Shown here in pieces: positions 17,348-24,912 of a stretch of DNA of 64,000 nt. Under the pieces are notes generated by a model. The model did no database searches. It was not told the DNA's origin and worked only from the letters and a program-made list of their open reading frames with translations. The stretch's first letter is position 1. Every line of letters starts with the position of its first letter. Both the position numbers and the translations under genes were made by a program. The DNA is from Streptomyces fumanus (GTDB lineage Bacteria > Actinomycetota > Actinomycetes > Streptomycetales > Streptomycetaceae): assembly GCF_014655295.1 (NCBI RefSeq), contig NZ_BNBI01000006.1, positions 248,001 to 312,000 on the forward strand, given 5' to 3'.

Positions 17348-17851
17348 CTAGAGCCTGTCGTAGACGCTCTGCTTGTAATGATGCGGACCGCTATTGTCGC
17401 TTGAGGAAAAGCTAACCGCATAATTGTTTAGTGCGTACCTGATAGCCGCTGGACTAAACGCAACCGAGAGAGTGTAGTAATCTGCGTCCAGGAGCGGCTT
17501 GGGGATAAAATTCCGGTCGACCGTTTTGTTGCCATTGTGATTTGCGATGACGATCGGAAGATTGAACTCTTGCATTACTGCAATTTCATAAGCCAAAAAG
17601 GAGCGTCCATCTCCTCCCTTTCTTTTGGCCTCCGTGGTGCCAATCAACACAATTTGCTTGGCGTTGCCCATCCGCTGGCGAAGATTGCGCTTAATTGTCG
17701 CAGGTAGGCTGGTATCCTGCGAGATGTATAGGTCGTGTGCGTCGTAAAAATTGAAGTCGATGTTCTTGTTGTCCCGCCATGCTTCCATGAGGCGATACAG
17801 CCTGATGTCCTCGCTGGCGAACGCTACGTAGGTTTTGTTGCGATAGCTCAC
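17348..17851 (-). CDS. thsB: ThsB-like protein with a TIR-like domain
   Basis: 167 residues forming one TIR-like (MTH538/ThsB) domain. It shows YVAFASEDIRLYRLMEAWR, FYDAHDLYISQD, a middle IVLIGTTEAKRKGGDGRSF, and LAYEIAVMQEFNLPIVIANHNG, where Glu89 is the likely catalytic residue. ThsB proteins sense phage and make the nucleotide signal that activates ThsA. The GTG at 17851 is chosen because AAGGAG lies 5 bases upstream; the TTG at 17869 has no such site. First gene of the thsB-thsA-HIT operon. A -10-like TAGAAT lies at 17890-17885 on this strand. Confidence 0.85.
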   Translation of the reverse strand: MSYRNKTYVAFASEDIRLYRLMEAWRDNKNIDFNFYDAHDLYISQDTSLPATIKRNLRQRMGNAKQIVLIGTTEAKRKGGDGRSFLAYEIAVMQEFNLPIVIANHNGNKTVDRNFIPKPLLDADYYTLSVAFSPAAIRYALNNYAVSFSSSDNSGPHHYKQSVYDRL

Positions 17852-18160
17852 GGCTCTCCTTGGTCCCAACGAGCAAGTGTGCGGATTCTAGGCGCAGCTA
17901 CGACCCCGACAGGGCTGAATCGAGAAAAATCCCTTGCTGGTTCAGGGCCTGCAGGTGCAACGCGCCACTGCACGAACGACCAGGACGCCCTGAGCCGCGT
18001 CTGCTCGGCTTTGCGACGGTGGACGGGACCGAGAGCCCAGCACGCTCGCTACGATGTGCCCGCGCCGGGCAGGCCCCCCTCCTCCCGGTGTCGGCCGATC
18101 CCCGCCGGAGGCGTCGTCTGTGATCGCGAGCTGTGAACGTTGGGTGCTCGACTCGAGTGT
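17852..18160. other. Intergenic stretch upstream of thsB
   Basis: No gene is seen. On the minus strand a -10-like TAGAAT (17890-17885), with CTGTCG 16 bases further up, could be the thsB promoter. GC content rises again toward 18000, so this is probably the right edge of the AT-richer block. Confidence 0.4.
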
Positions 18161-18203
18161 CGAAGGCCCTTCACCTACACAATTTGTAGGTGAAGGGCCT
18201 TCG
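18161..18203. terminator. Perfect 19-bp inverted repeat next to the tRNA fragment
   Basis: Arms 18161-18179 and 18185-18203 are exact complements with a CAATT loop. It lies 10 bases past the tRNA-Arg fragment, in the same relative place as the terminator of the intact tRNA at 20409-20451. Both stems contain GAAGGGCC, so a tRNA-terminator copy is likely. Confidence 0.7.
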
Positions 18204-18212
18204 GCCTGGTGT

Positions 18213-18246
18213 CCCCGGCAGGATTCGAACCTGCGACACCCGCTTT
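18213..18246 (-). repeat. 34-bp copy of the 3' part of tRNA-Arg(CCU), probable attachment site
   Basis: Identical to 20461-20494 inside the intact tRNA-Arg gene. It covers the 3' acceptor strand, T arm, variable loop and the 3' side of the anticodon stem. Integrases of actinomycete elements commonly use this part of a tRNA, leaving such a direct repeat at the far end of the insert. It cannot fold as a tRNA, because the 5' half is absent. Confidence 0.75.
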
Positions 18247-18433
18247 GAGAGTTTTTCATGGGCGGGGCTGTGACCTGCGGAAACGTCGACTGTGCCGCGT
18301 CTGGCCTGGAAAAACATTTCTCCGTAGTTCACGGGGCTTCCCGCGCTCGTGTGTGTCGGTGGATGCCGCTCGGCGTGGGGGCGGGTCGCTCGGGGCGGGC
18401 CGACGAGCGGGCCGAGCCAGGTGATACGTCTTG

Positions 18434-18880
18434 TTAGACCTTCTCGACTCGCACCGGGCGGTCTGCGAGGAGTTGACGCAGGTCGTCGGGGTCCGAGGTG
18501 AAGACGGTTGCCTGGGGTCCGTCCGCGGCTTCCCGGGCGGCCACGGCAGCCAGGACGGCGTCGATGGCGTACTTGTGCCCGTGCAGGCCGGCGGTCTTCA
18601 GCATGTCCCGTGCCGTGGTGATCACCTGGTCGTCCGTGTGCACGATGCGGATCCGGGACAGCGTCCAGTTCCACAGTGCCTGCCTCGACGTGTCGTGAGG
18701 GTTCCATGCCTCCAAGGTGGTGAGCGACGAGGTGATGATGGGGATGTCGAGCCGCGGAGCCGCCTTGACCAGCGCGGTCATCTCCCGGTCGCCCTGAACT
18801 GCCTTGGAAAGGGCTTCACAGTCGAACACGAAGACGCGCTGTCGAGGTGGGTGCAGCTTTGCCCTTGAGGCACGGCTCAC
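18434..18880 (-). CDS. PIN-domain toxin (VapC-like RNase)
   Basis: 148 residues with PIN-type acidic positions: VFDCEALSK near residue 18, SSLTTLEAW in the middle, YAIDAVLAAVA and VFTSDPDDLRQL near the end. VapC-type PIN proteins are Mg-dependent endoribonucleases. The GTG start overlaps the stop of the upstream RHH gene by 4 bases (GTGA), the typical antitoxin-toxin order and coupling. Located in the island between tRNA-derived repeats, where such modules often stabilise mobile DNA. Confidence 0.82.
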   Translation of the reverse strand: MSRASRAKLHPPRQRVFVFDCEALSKAVQGDREMTALVKAAPRLDIPIITSSLTTLEAWNPHDTSRQALWNWTLSRIRIVHTDDQVITTARDMLKTAGLHGHKYAIDAVLAAVAAREAADGPQATVFTSDPDDLRQLLADRPVRVEKV

Positions 18881-19143
18881 GCGGCTGCACCGGGATGTGA
18901 TCGCTGCTCGTCGTGCCAGTCGTCGATGGCGGCGATGCGGTCCAGCGCCGTCTGCTGCTCGTCGTCCGTCACGGCGCCGTGCTCTTCCTCCAGGCGTTCG
19001 GCTAGCTCGCGCAGCCGGTCCATGGCGTCCTGATGAGCGGCGGCGGCCGCGATGTAACCGGACACTCCGCGTGCGTCGACGCGTTCCTTGATCGACTCCA
19101 CTAGCTCTTCCGGCACGGTGATGGTGATCTTCCGGGTCGCCAT
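18877..19143 (-). CDS. Ribbon-helix-helix antitoxin
   Basis: 88 residues. The N-terminus ATRKITITVPEELVESIKERV is a classic ribbon-helix-helix, followed by a helical acidic tail that would wrap the toxin. It is the first gene of the pair, overlapping the PIN gene by 4 bases. By family knowledge it should bind its own promoter and neutralise the PIN RNase. The start ATG at 19143 is preceded by an AGTATGGCGACC context without a strong ribosome site. Confidence 0.82.
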   Translation of the reverse strand: MATRKITITVPEELVESIKERVDARGVSGYIAAAAAHQDAMDRLRELAERLEEEHGAVTDDEQQTALDRIAAIDDWHDEQRSHPGAAA

Positions 19144-19340
19144 ACTTCAAGTATGCCAGTTTTCCGCCCGCTGCGACCCGGGGCATCGCCGACTCGACCG
19201 CTTTCCCGGCGGAAACCGCGCAGGTCTGCGAGAGGGGCGTCCAGGGAGCCGGGGGAGACTCTCCGTGGACTTCAGGCATAGGAAAGCCCACCGTTCGAGC
19301 TGAACGGAGGGCCCAGCACTTCCCTGACCTGCTGCTGAGG

Positions 19341-19387
19341 TCTGTGCCGTCGGGAGAATTAGAACCCCCTACACCCGCTTTAGGAGT
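19341..19387 (-). repeat. Degenerate second copy of the tRNA-Arg(CCU) 3' half
   Basis: Aligns with 20453-20499. TCTGTGCC and ACACCCGCTTTAGGAG are conserved, while the T-arm part has many changes. It is probably an old attachment site. The surrounding 19144-19500 contains no gene. Confidence 0.55.
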
Positions 19388-19500
19388 TCGATCACCTTGC
19401 CGCACGGCGTGCCGAAACGGGGCTCAGCGGTCGCTCGTGTGTCCGATCGTGGCTGCTTCGGTGCGCCATCGTTCGCTGTCGTTGATGTCACCTGGTGATG

Positions 19501-19725
19501 TCAGGCGGGCCGAGGAACGATGTTCACGGCCCGGTAGCTGTACCCGTCCTGTTTGAAGCCAGGAGCTTCCCACTGGAGGTCCACTTGCTGTCCCGGCGAC
19601 AGCGTTCGGAAGCCCTTCACTTGGATGTGGGAGAAGTGGCCCCAACATCCGCCGGGAGTCTCGGGGGAGTCGAGCACGCCCCACCCTTCCTCGTCGTGCC
19701 ACTCGCGGACAGTCGCAGTCACCAT
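19501..19725 (-). CDS. Small cold-shock-domain-like protein (copy 2)
   Basis: A 74-residue paralogue of the protein at 9167-9391, equal in length and clearly related throughout (REWxDEEGWGVLDSxETPGGC, GHFSxIQ, WEAPGFKQDGYxYRAV). The ATG at 19725 gives the matching start. It probably binds single-stranded nucleic acid, by family. It sits between two tRNA-Arg-derived repeats, so it is likely part of the inserted DNA or was duplicated with it. Confidence 0.8.
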   Translation of the reverse strand: MVTATVREWHDEEGWGVLDSPETPGGCWGHFSHIQVKGFRTLSPGQQVDLQWEAPGFKQDGYSYRAVNIVPRPA

Positions 19726-19944
19726 GAGTGGAACCTTACGGCTCCGTCTGCGCCGGCATACCGGGAACCTCAGATGGGGAGCCTGCGATCCCACACGGAC
19801 GGTTCGGTCGCTTACCTGGGTATACAGCAGCGGTGACGCGTCCTCACGGCCGACTGCTTTTGACCGTGGTTCCCCGCTGTTTCCCGCTCGACCTGGTGCG
19901 TTTGTGATGCGGTGGTAGTACGACGCTCAGCAGGGTGCGCGTCC

Positions 19945-20346
19945 CTACCACTTCCGCCACTTGTCTGTGAGCTGGTAGCGGCCCAGTCCGTGGCGGGCGG
20001 TCAGTGCGACGACGTCGACGCCGTGCTCGGTGAGCGACTGGTCGATGTAGTCGCACAGCTCCTCGCGCTCGTCGGTTTCGAAGGCGCTTCCGTTGTGGGC
20101 TTCGTCCACTGCGTTGAGGGCCAGGACGATGCGCTCGACCACGGCAAAGACCTGCTTGTCGCCGGCATTGCCAAGCCCGGCAAGCTGGCCCTCGAAGGTG
20201 TCGAGGACCGCATCGGTGGCTCCGAGTAGTTTCTCGGGGAACAGCCCAGTCATGCAGGCGCACTCGGGGTCCAGAGTGCCGGCGGCGATCTCCGCGGCTT
20301 CCTCCGCTATGCCGTGACGCCAGCCTGTAGTCGGTCTCTCAGCCAT
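19945..20346 (-). CDS. Hypothetical protein beside tRNA-Arg
   Basis: 133 residues, acidic and largely helical; no family recognised. It contains two cysteines close together in ECACMTG and a Trp/Lys/Arg-rich C-terminus (LTDKWRKW). The ATG at 20346 is taken because the upstream extension to 20487 is Arg-rich and runs into the tRNA. It has no obvious partner; position between tRNA repeats suggests cargo of an integrated element. Confidence 0.6.
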   Translation of the reverse strand: MAERPTTGWRHGIAEEAAEIAAGTLDPECACMTGLFPEKLLGATDAVLDTFEGQLAGLGNAGDKQVFAVVERIVLALNAVDEAHNGSAFETDEREELCDYIDQSLTEHGVDVVALTARHGLGRYQLTDKWRKW

Positions 20347-20408
20347 GGGCGGGACCGTACGTGCCGGGACTGACAGCGAAGCCGACGTGGCACGACCCCG
20401 GACACGAC

Positions 20409-20451
20409 GAAGGGCCAGTCTGGGAGGAAACCCCTCCTGAGCTGGCCCTTC
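20409..20451 (-). terminator. Terminator of tRNA-Arg(CCU)
   Basis: 19-base arms (20409-20427 and 20433-20451) with two mismatches and a short loop lie directly after the tRNA 3' end in the direction of transcription. Confidence 0.8.
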
Positions 20452-20457
20452 TCTCTG

Positions 20458-20530
20458 TGCCCCCGGCAGGATTCGAACCTGCGACACCCGCTTTAGGAGA
20501 GCGGTGCTCTATCCCCTGAGCTACGAAGGC
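20458..20530 (-). tRNA. tRNA-Arg(CCU)
   Basis: 73 bases folding into a full cloverleaf: 7-bp acceptor stem, D arm GCTC/GAGC, anticodon stem CCGCT/AGCGG with loop CTCCTAA (anticodon CCU), T arm GCAGG/CCTGC with TTCGAAT, discriminator A. CCA is not encoded. Its 3' half is the source of the repeats at 18213 and 19341. Confidence 0.95.
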
Positions 20531-20560
20531 GTGGCGTGCTGCCGCCGTCAGTGTAGCGGG

Positions 20561-22147
20561 TCAGGTCAGTGGGACTCGGCGGAAGTGGCCCGCTGTGCGG
20601 AGGTCGGTCTCGATGGCGGCGGCGGTGGTGCGCAGGGGTGGGAGGAGGTCCCGTAGGCAGGACTCGGGGGTGCGGCGGGCGGCGTGGAGGGCGATGGTGG
20701 CGGCGGCGACCGTCGTGCCGGTGCGGTCGCGTACCGGGACGGCGAGGGTGCGCAGGCCCGCTTCGAGTTCCTCGTCGGTCAGGGCGTAGCCCTCGGGGGC
20801 GTCGGCCAGCAGGACGCGGCCGGGGGAGGTTGCCCGGGCCGGGTGCCGGGTGCCTACGGCGATGTCGGCGCTCATCACGCGGCCGGCTGTCGCTCGGGCC
20901 GTGTACTGGATCTCCGTGCCCGAGTCGGAGAGGACGGCCAGTGAGGTCGATTCCTGGATGCGGGCGGCCAGCGCGTCCAGGTGGGGCTGGGCGATCTGGG
21001 GGAGGGAGAGGCGGGAGAGCGGGGGGAAGCCCAGGGAGAGGACCTCGGGGGTGAGGGTGAAGGTGCGGTCGGGGGTGGAGGTCAGCAGGCCCGCGTGCTC
21101 GTGGGTGATCAGGGCGCGGCGGGCCGTTGCCCTCGACAGGCCCGTCGCCTTCGCCACCTCCGTCAGGGTCAGCGCGGGGCGGCCCTCGCCGAACGCGGTC
21201 AGTACGGTCAGGCCGCGGGCCAGGGACTCCACGAACTCCCGGCCCAGTTCCTGTTTCGACGCGCCGGTCCAGGTGGCCAGGCCCGCGGGGGGCGGGCCGG
21301 GGGTCGGGGGTGGGGCGGTGCGCAGCTCGTGTTCCATCGCGGCGACCGTCCTGAGGAGGGGTGGCAGGAGGGTTTCGCGTAGTTCCGCCGCCGTGTGGCG
21401 GCTGGTGTGGCTGACGACGCTGGCTACGCAGGCCAGTCTGCCCGTGCGCGGGTCGCGTACCGGGGCCGAGACCGCCACCAGGCCCGGTTCGATCAACTGG
21501 TCGTCCAGGGAGCAGCCGTCCGCCGCCGCCAGGGTCGTACGGCGGGCGAAGTCCTCGTCGGGAGTGGCGTGCTCGCGTGGGGGGACGGCGGGGAAGCCCT
21601 CGTCCCTGGGGTCCGCCGCGCGGCGGGTGCGCCAGCGGTGCCAGTCGGCGTCGGTCCACTCCGTCGCGAACAGCGGGCCCGGCGCGGTGCGTTCGGCCGG
21701 GAGCAGGTCGCCGATGCGGAAGCTGAGGGACATCGCGCGGCGCCGGGTGGCCTGGTGGATGAAGCGGATGCCGTCGCGGTCGGCGACGGCCAGGGAGACC
21801 GACTCGTCCAGTTCGTCGGCCAGGGCGTCGGCCCGCGCGGACAGTAGCGCCGGCAGGCGCAGTGCGGCCAGGTAGGCGTTGCCCAGTTCCATCAGGCGGG
21901 GCGCCAAGGTCACGTCGCGGCCGTCCAGGCGGACGTATCCCATCCGGGCGAGGGTGGCGGTGATGCGGTCGACCGTGGAACGGGCCAGGCCCGTCGACTT
22001 CTCCAAGGCGCTGAGGCTGAGCGTGCCGTCCGCCTCCGTCAGCCTCCGCAGCACGGTGATGCCGCGCAGCAGCGGGGTGACCGCCTCGGCCGGAACGGCA
22101 TCGTAGTCAGGGGCGGGGGTGAGGGTGGTGGGGGTGGGGGCGGGCAT
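20561..22147 (-). CDS. Tandem double IclR-family transcriptional regulator
   Basis: 528 residues, twice the normal IclR length. Module 1 has a winged HTH (about 28-85, TGLARSTVDRITATLARMGYV) and an effector domain (to about 275, including GLVAVSAPVRD). After a Pro-rich linker, module 2 repeats the scheme: HTH at about 312-365 (TGLSRATARRALITHEHAGLL) and effector domain to the end (TLAVPVRDRTGTTVAA). IclR proteins commonly control aromatic-acid catabolism. A fused pair may bind as an internal dimer. No catabolic operon is adjacent, so its target is unknown. Confidence 0.9.
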   Translation of the reverse strand: MPAPTPTTLTPAPDYDAVPAEAVTPLLRGITVLRRLTEADGTLSLSALEKSTGLARSTVDRITATLARMGYVRLDGRDVTLAPRLMELGNAYLAALRLPALLSARADALADELDESVSLAVADRDGIRFIHQATRRRAMSLSFRIGDLLPAERTAPGPLFATEWTDADWHRWRTRRAADPRDEGFPAVPPREHATPDEDFARRTTLAAADGCSLDDQLIEPGLVAVSAPVRDPRTGRLACVASVVSHTSRHTAAELRETLLPPLLRTVAAMEHELRTAPPPTPGPPPAGLATWTGASKQELGREFVESLARGLTVLTAFGEGRPALTLTEVAKATGLSRATARRALITHEHAGLLTSTPDRTFTLTPEVLSLGFPPLSRLSLPQIAQPHLDALAARIQESTSLAVLSDSGTEIQYTARATAGRVMSADIAVGTRHPARATSPGRVLLADAPEGYALTDEELEAGLRTLAVPVRDRTGTTVAAATIALHAARRTPESCLRDLLPPLRTTAAAIETDLRTAGHFRRVPLT

Positions 22148-22204
22148 CTGCTCTCCGGTACGGCGGTGGCGGCATGGTTACCGTAATCCCCGGGGGTGGC
22201 CGTC

Positions 22205-22415
22205 CCGTCATCAGCGGTCCAGGCCCCGTTCCGTCATCAGCGGTCCGCGTCCAGTTCCGTCATCAGCGGTCCGCGTCGTGTTTCCGTCATCAGGGGTCCA
22301 GGTCCAGTTCCGTCATCAGCGGTCCACGTCGTGTTTCCGTCATCAGGGGTCCACGTCCCGTTCCGTCATCAGCGGTCCAGGCACTCTTCCGTCAGCAGCG
22401 GTCTTCCTCGGCAGC
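22205..22415. repeat. Array of about eight 26/27-bp direct repeats
   Basis: CCGTCATCAG(C/G)GGTCC recurs with starts at 22205, 22231, 22257, 22284, 22310, 22337, 22363 and 22389. The remaining 10-11 bases vary slightly (GCGTCCAGTT, GCGTCGTGTTT and similar). It fills the gap between the IclR start and the protease stop. No CRISPR-like unique spacers and no coding potential. Confidence 0.85.
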
Positions 22416-22441
22416 GGTCTTCCCCGCAGGCGCCCCGCCCG

Positions 22442-23719
22442 CTACCCCCGGTGGACCCGCACCCGCCATCCCCCCTCCCCGTCCACCCCCACCACCCGTA
22501 CCGTCACCCGCCGCCCCGGGTCCTTGAACACTTCCCCCGGGGTGAAGGTCGCGTCGGAGAGTTCCGCGTGGACGTTGGGGCTGCGGGTGCAGCCGCCGCT
22601 GTCGCGGTGGGAGTCGTAGACGGTGACCGGGCCCATGCCGGTGTCGACGTCGGCGTCGACCTTGTAGACGAGGATGCCGGGGCGGCACACCGTCTCGTCG
22701 TTGCCGGCGCGGGTGCGCAGTTCGAGGGCGTATCCGGAGCGGCCGTCCAGGGGTATGACGACGACCTTGTCGCCGCCCGCGCGGGCCAGCGGGGTGAGCG
22801 TGTACTCCCTGGTGCCGGGCGCGGAGGCGCAGTGCACCTGGTCGGCGTCGAGCCAGCCGAGCTTCCACTTGTGCCAGCCGAGGAGGTCGTTGTTGGCGCC
22901 CCAGTCCTCGCTCATGATGTCCCAGTGCCCGGCCGCGCCCCCGCCCTCCTGGGTGTAGAGGTCGGGCAGGCCGAAGACGTGGCCGTTCTCGTGGGGCAGG
23001 ACGCGGTAGCCGGTGCGGTCGTAGGAGCCGGAGCCGTCGTCCTGGCGGGAGTAGACGAAGGAGGCGTTGGCGACGGGGACGCCGTCGGCGACGGGGGCCT
23101 CGGTGTTACCGGCGAAGGTCACGGACAGGACGGTGTCCAGGGCGGAGGGGCCGGCGTTGGGGGTGACCAGGACGTTCAGCAGGTCGTAGGAGCGGAAGTC
23201 CACCTTCGGGTCGGCCGTGGCCACGATGTCCTCGACCAGGCCGCGGTAGGCGGGGTCGAAGGGGGCGCCGCGTTCTATGCCGTACTCGTGGAACGGCTTC
23301 GGCATCCGCAGCCAGTCACGGACCGGGACCTCGGGGCGGTAGTCGAGACGGCCGTAGGAGGCGGTACGGAACCACCGCTGGGTCTGCGGGAAGAACTCGG
23401 CGTAGCGGTCGAGGGCCTCGCCCTCGCCGGGGGCGTCGGAGAAGTCGACCATCAGGGTGAGGGCGCGGACGGTGCCGGTGGAGCGGGCGTAGCCCGCTGA
23501 GGTGGGGACGCCCTCGGACATCTGGATCTCGGCGCCGCCGCTGATCATGCAGGGCCCGTGCGCCGCGGAGCGGGAGAGAACGGCGGGGCCGGGGCCGGCC
23601 GCGGTGGCGCCCGGCGTGAGGTGGCCGGTGGCGGAGGTGCTCACCGCGAGGGTCAGCGCGGTGACGGAACCGAGTGCGGCCACGCGGCGGGGACGTATCC
23701 GTCGGCGCTGTGGCTGCAT
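22442..23719 (-). CDS. Secreted M6-like metalloprotease
   Basis: 425 residues with an Arg-rich signal peptide (RRRIRPRRVAALGSV..., ending near residue 40). The zinc motif HENGH lies in LPHENGHVFGLPDLY (about residue 240), the extended HExxHxxGxxD form of the M6 (immune inhibitor A-like) family. A C-terminal beta-rich part follows (VTVRVVGVDGEGGWRVRV). Likely an extracellular protease. GGGAGG lies 6 bases before the ATG at 23719. Confidence 0.87.
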   Translation of the reverse strand: MQPQRRRIRPRRVAALGSVTALTLAVSTSATGHLTPGATAAGPGPAVLSRSAAHGPCMISGGAEIQMSEGVPTSAGYARSTGTVRALTLMVDFSDAPGEGEALDRYAEFFPQTQRWFRTASYGRLDYRPEVPVRDWLRMPKPFHEYGIERGAPFDPAYRGLVEDIVATADPKVDFRSYDLLNVLVTPNAGPSALDTVLSVTFAGNTEAPVADGVPVANASFVYSRQDDGSGSYDRTGYRVLPHENGHVFGLPDLYTQEGGGAAGHWDIMSEDWGANNDLLGWHKWKLGWLDADQVHCASAPGTREYTLTPLARAGGDKVVVIPLDGRSGYALELRTRAGNDETVCRPGILVYKVDADVDTGMGPVTVYDSHRDSGGCTRSPNVHAELSDATFTPGEVFKDPGRRVTVRVVGVDGEGGWRVRVHRG

Positions 23720-23954
23720 GCAGACCTCCCGGGCCACGGCAGCCACCGGTCTCCGGCTGCACCCTCCCGATCACCCTGTGCCGAGGGGCGCGCGGACGCG
23801 CGTTGGAGGAGACCGATCGTGGGTTTCCGGTGGGTAGGGGCCGGACCGGTCCGGACGGGTGACGTGGGTTCACGGGATGTGGACGGAGAGACGGGCCCGA
23901 AGGGGAGGAGAGGTGTGGCTCAGGTCACAGGAAGGAAATCCGGGAGCGGGAAAT

Positions 23955-24017
23955 AACCGGGGACCGTTTCCCCGTTTGAACCTGTGTCCGCATGAACCGG
24001 GGAAACGATCCCCGGTT
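23955..24017 (+). promoter_or_regulatory. Two palindromic operators upstream of the TetR gene
   Basis: AACCGGGGA-AACGA-TCCCCGGTT (23995-24017) is a perfect 9-bp inverted repeat. A weaker copy begins AACCGGGGA at 23955. They lie 45-105 bases before the TetR start and are likely its autoregulatory operators. The rest of the 340-base gap has no gene. Confidence 0.65.
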
Positions 24018-24061
24018 CGCATCACAGACCACCATCCGGCCATCGCCAGAGGAGTTACGCC

Positions 24062-24712
24062 GTGAAGACCGCCACCCCCGTGCAGCGCAAGGTGGCCCGG
24101 CCGCGCGCCGACGCCCTGCGCAACCGGGAGCGGATCGTCACCGCCGCCCGGGAGATGTTCGTCGAGCACGGCCCCGAGGTCCCGCTCGACGACGTCGCCC
24201 GCCGGGCCGGCGTCGGCAATGCCACGGTGTACCGCAACTTCCCCGACCGTGACGCCCTCGTCCGCGAAGTCGTCTGCTCGGTGATGGACCGGACGGCGCG
24301 GGCGGCGGAGACCGCGCTCGCGGAGAACGGGGACGCCTTCGCGGCGCTGGAGCGCTTCGTGCACGTCTCCGCCGACGAGCGGATCAGCGCGCTGTGCCCG
24401 ATGGTCTCCGTCACGTTCGACCAGAACCATCCCGACCTGGTGGCGGCGCGTGAGCGGGTCGAGCGGCTCGTCGGCCAGGTCATGGACCGGGCCCGGGCCG
24501 CCGGGCAGCTCCGCTCCGACGTGGGGGTCGGCGACGTGATGGTGGCCGTCGCCCAGCTCAGCCGGCCGCCGGCCGGTACGGAGTGCCTGCGCGGCGACCG
24601 GTTCGTCCACCGTCATCTGCAACTGTTCCTGGACGGGCTGCGGGCTCCGGCCCGCTCGGTCCTGCCGGGAGCGGCCGTGACCATGGAGGATCTGCGCCGG
24701 CCCTGCGACTAG
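24062..24712 (+). CDS. TetR-family regulator of the adjacent DHA2 efflux gene
   Basis: 216 residues. The N-terminal TetR HTH (about 18-65) has RIVTAAREMFVEHG, VPLDDVARRAGVGNATVYRNFPDRDAL. The helical ligand domain follows. GTG start at 24062 with GAGGAG upstream. The gene directly precedes a DHA2-type MFS exporter on the same strand, the usual layout for a drug-responsive repressor and its pump. Two palindromes lie just upstream. Confidence 0.9.
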   Translation: MKTATPVQRKVARPRADALRNRERIVTAAREMFVEHGPEVPLDDVARRAGVGNATVYRNFPDRDALVREVVCSVMDRTARAAETALAENGDAFAALERFVHVSADERISALCPMVSVTFDQNHPDLVAARERVERLVGQVMDRARAAGQLRSDVGVGDVMVAVAQLSRPPAGTECLRGDRFVHRHLQLFLDGLRAPARSVLPGAAVTMEDLRRPCD

Positions 24713-24912
24713 CCAGCTCCGCCCGCCTGTCTCCCGCCCCTTCTCCGCCCCTTCTCCCTGCCGACACCCTCTCGTCTCCCTCACCTTCGTCTTCCGTACT
24801 TCTTCGGACCGTTTCGTTGCTACAGCGCCGTAGCCGGGGCGCGGTCCGATCAGTCATTCGTTCAAAAGTTCGATCCGTTTTTCCGTCACGACGTCCCGAA
24901 GTGGGTACTCCC

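Noticed and set aside
18213..18246. Functional tRNA gene
   Set aside because: Only the 3' part of tRNA-Arg is present; the 5' half and D arm are missing. The same holds for 19341-19387.
14606..20530. Complete integrative element with integrase
   Set aside because: No integrase, excisionase, replication or transfer gene is visible; only att-like repeats and cargo remain.
22205..22415. CRISPR array
   Set aside because: The variable parts are 10-11 bases and nearly alike, units are not separated by unique 30-base spacers, and there are no cas genes.
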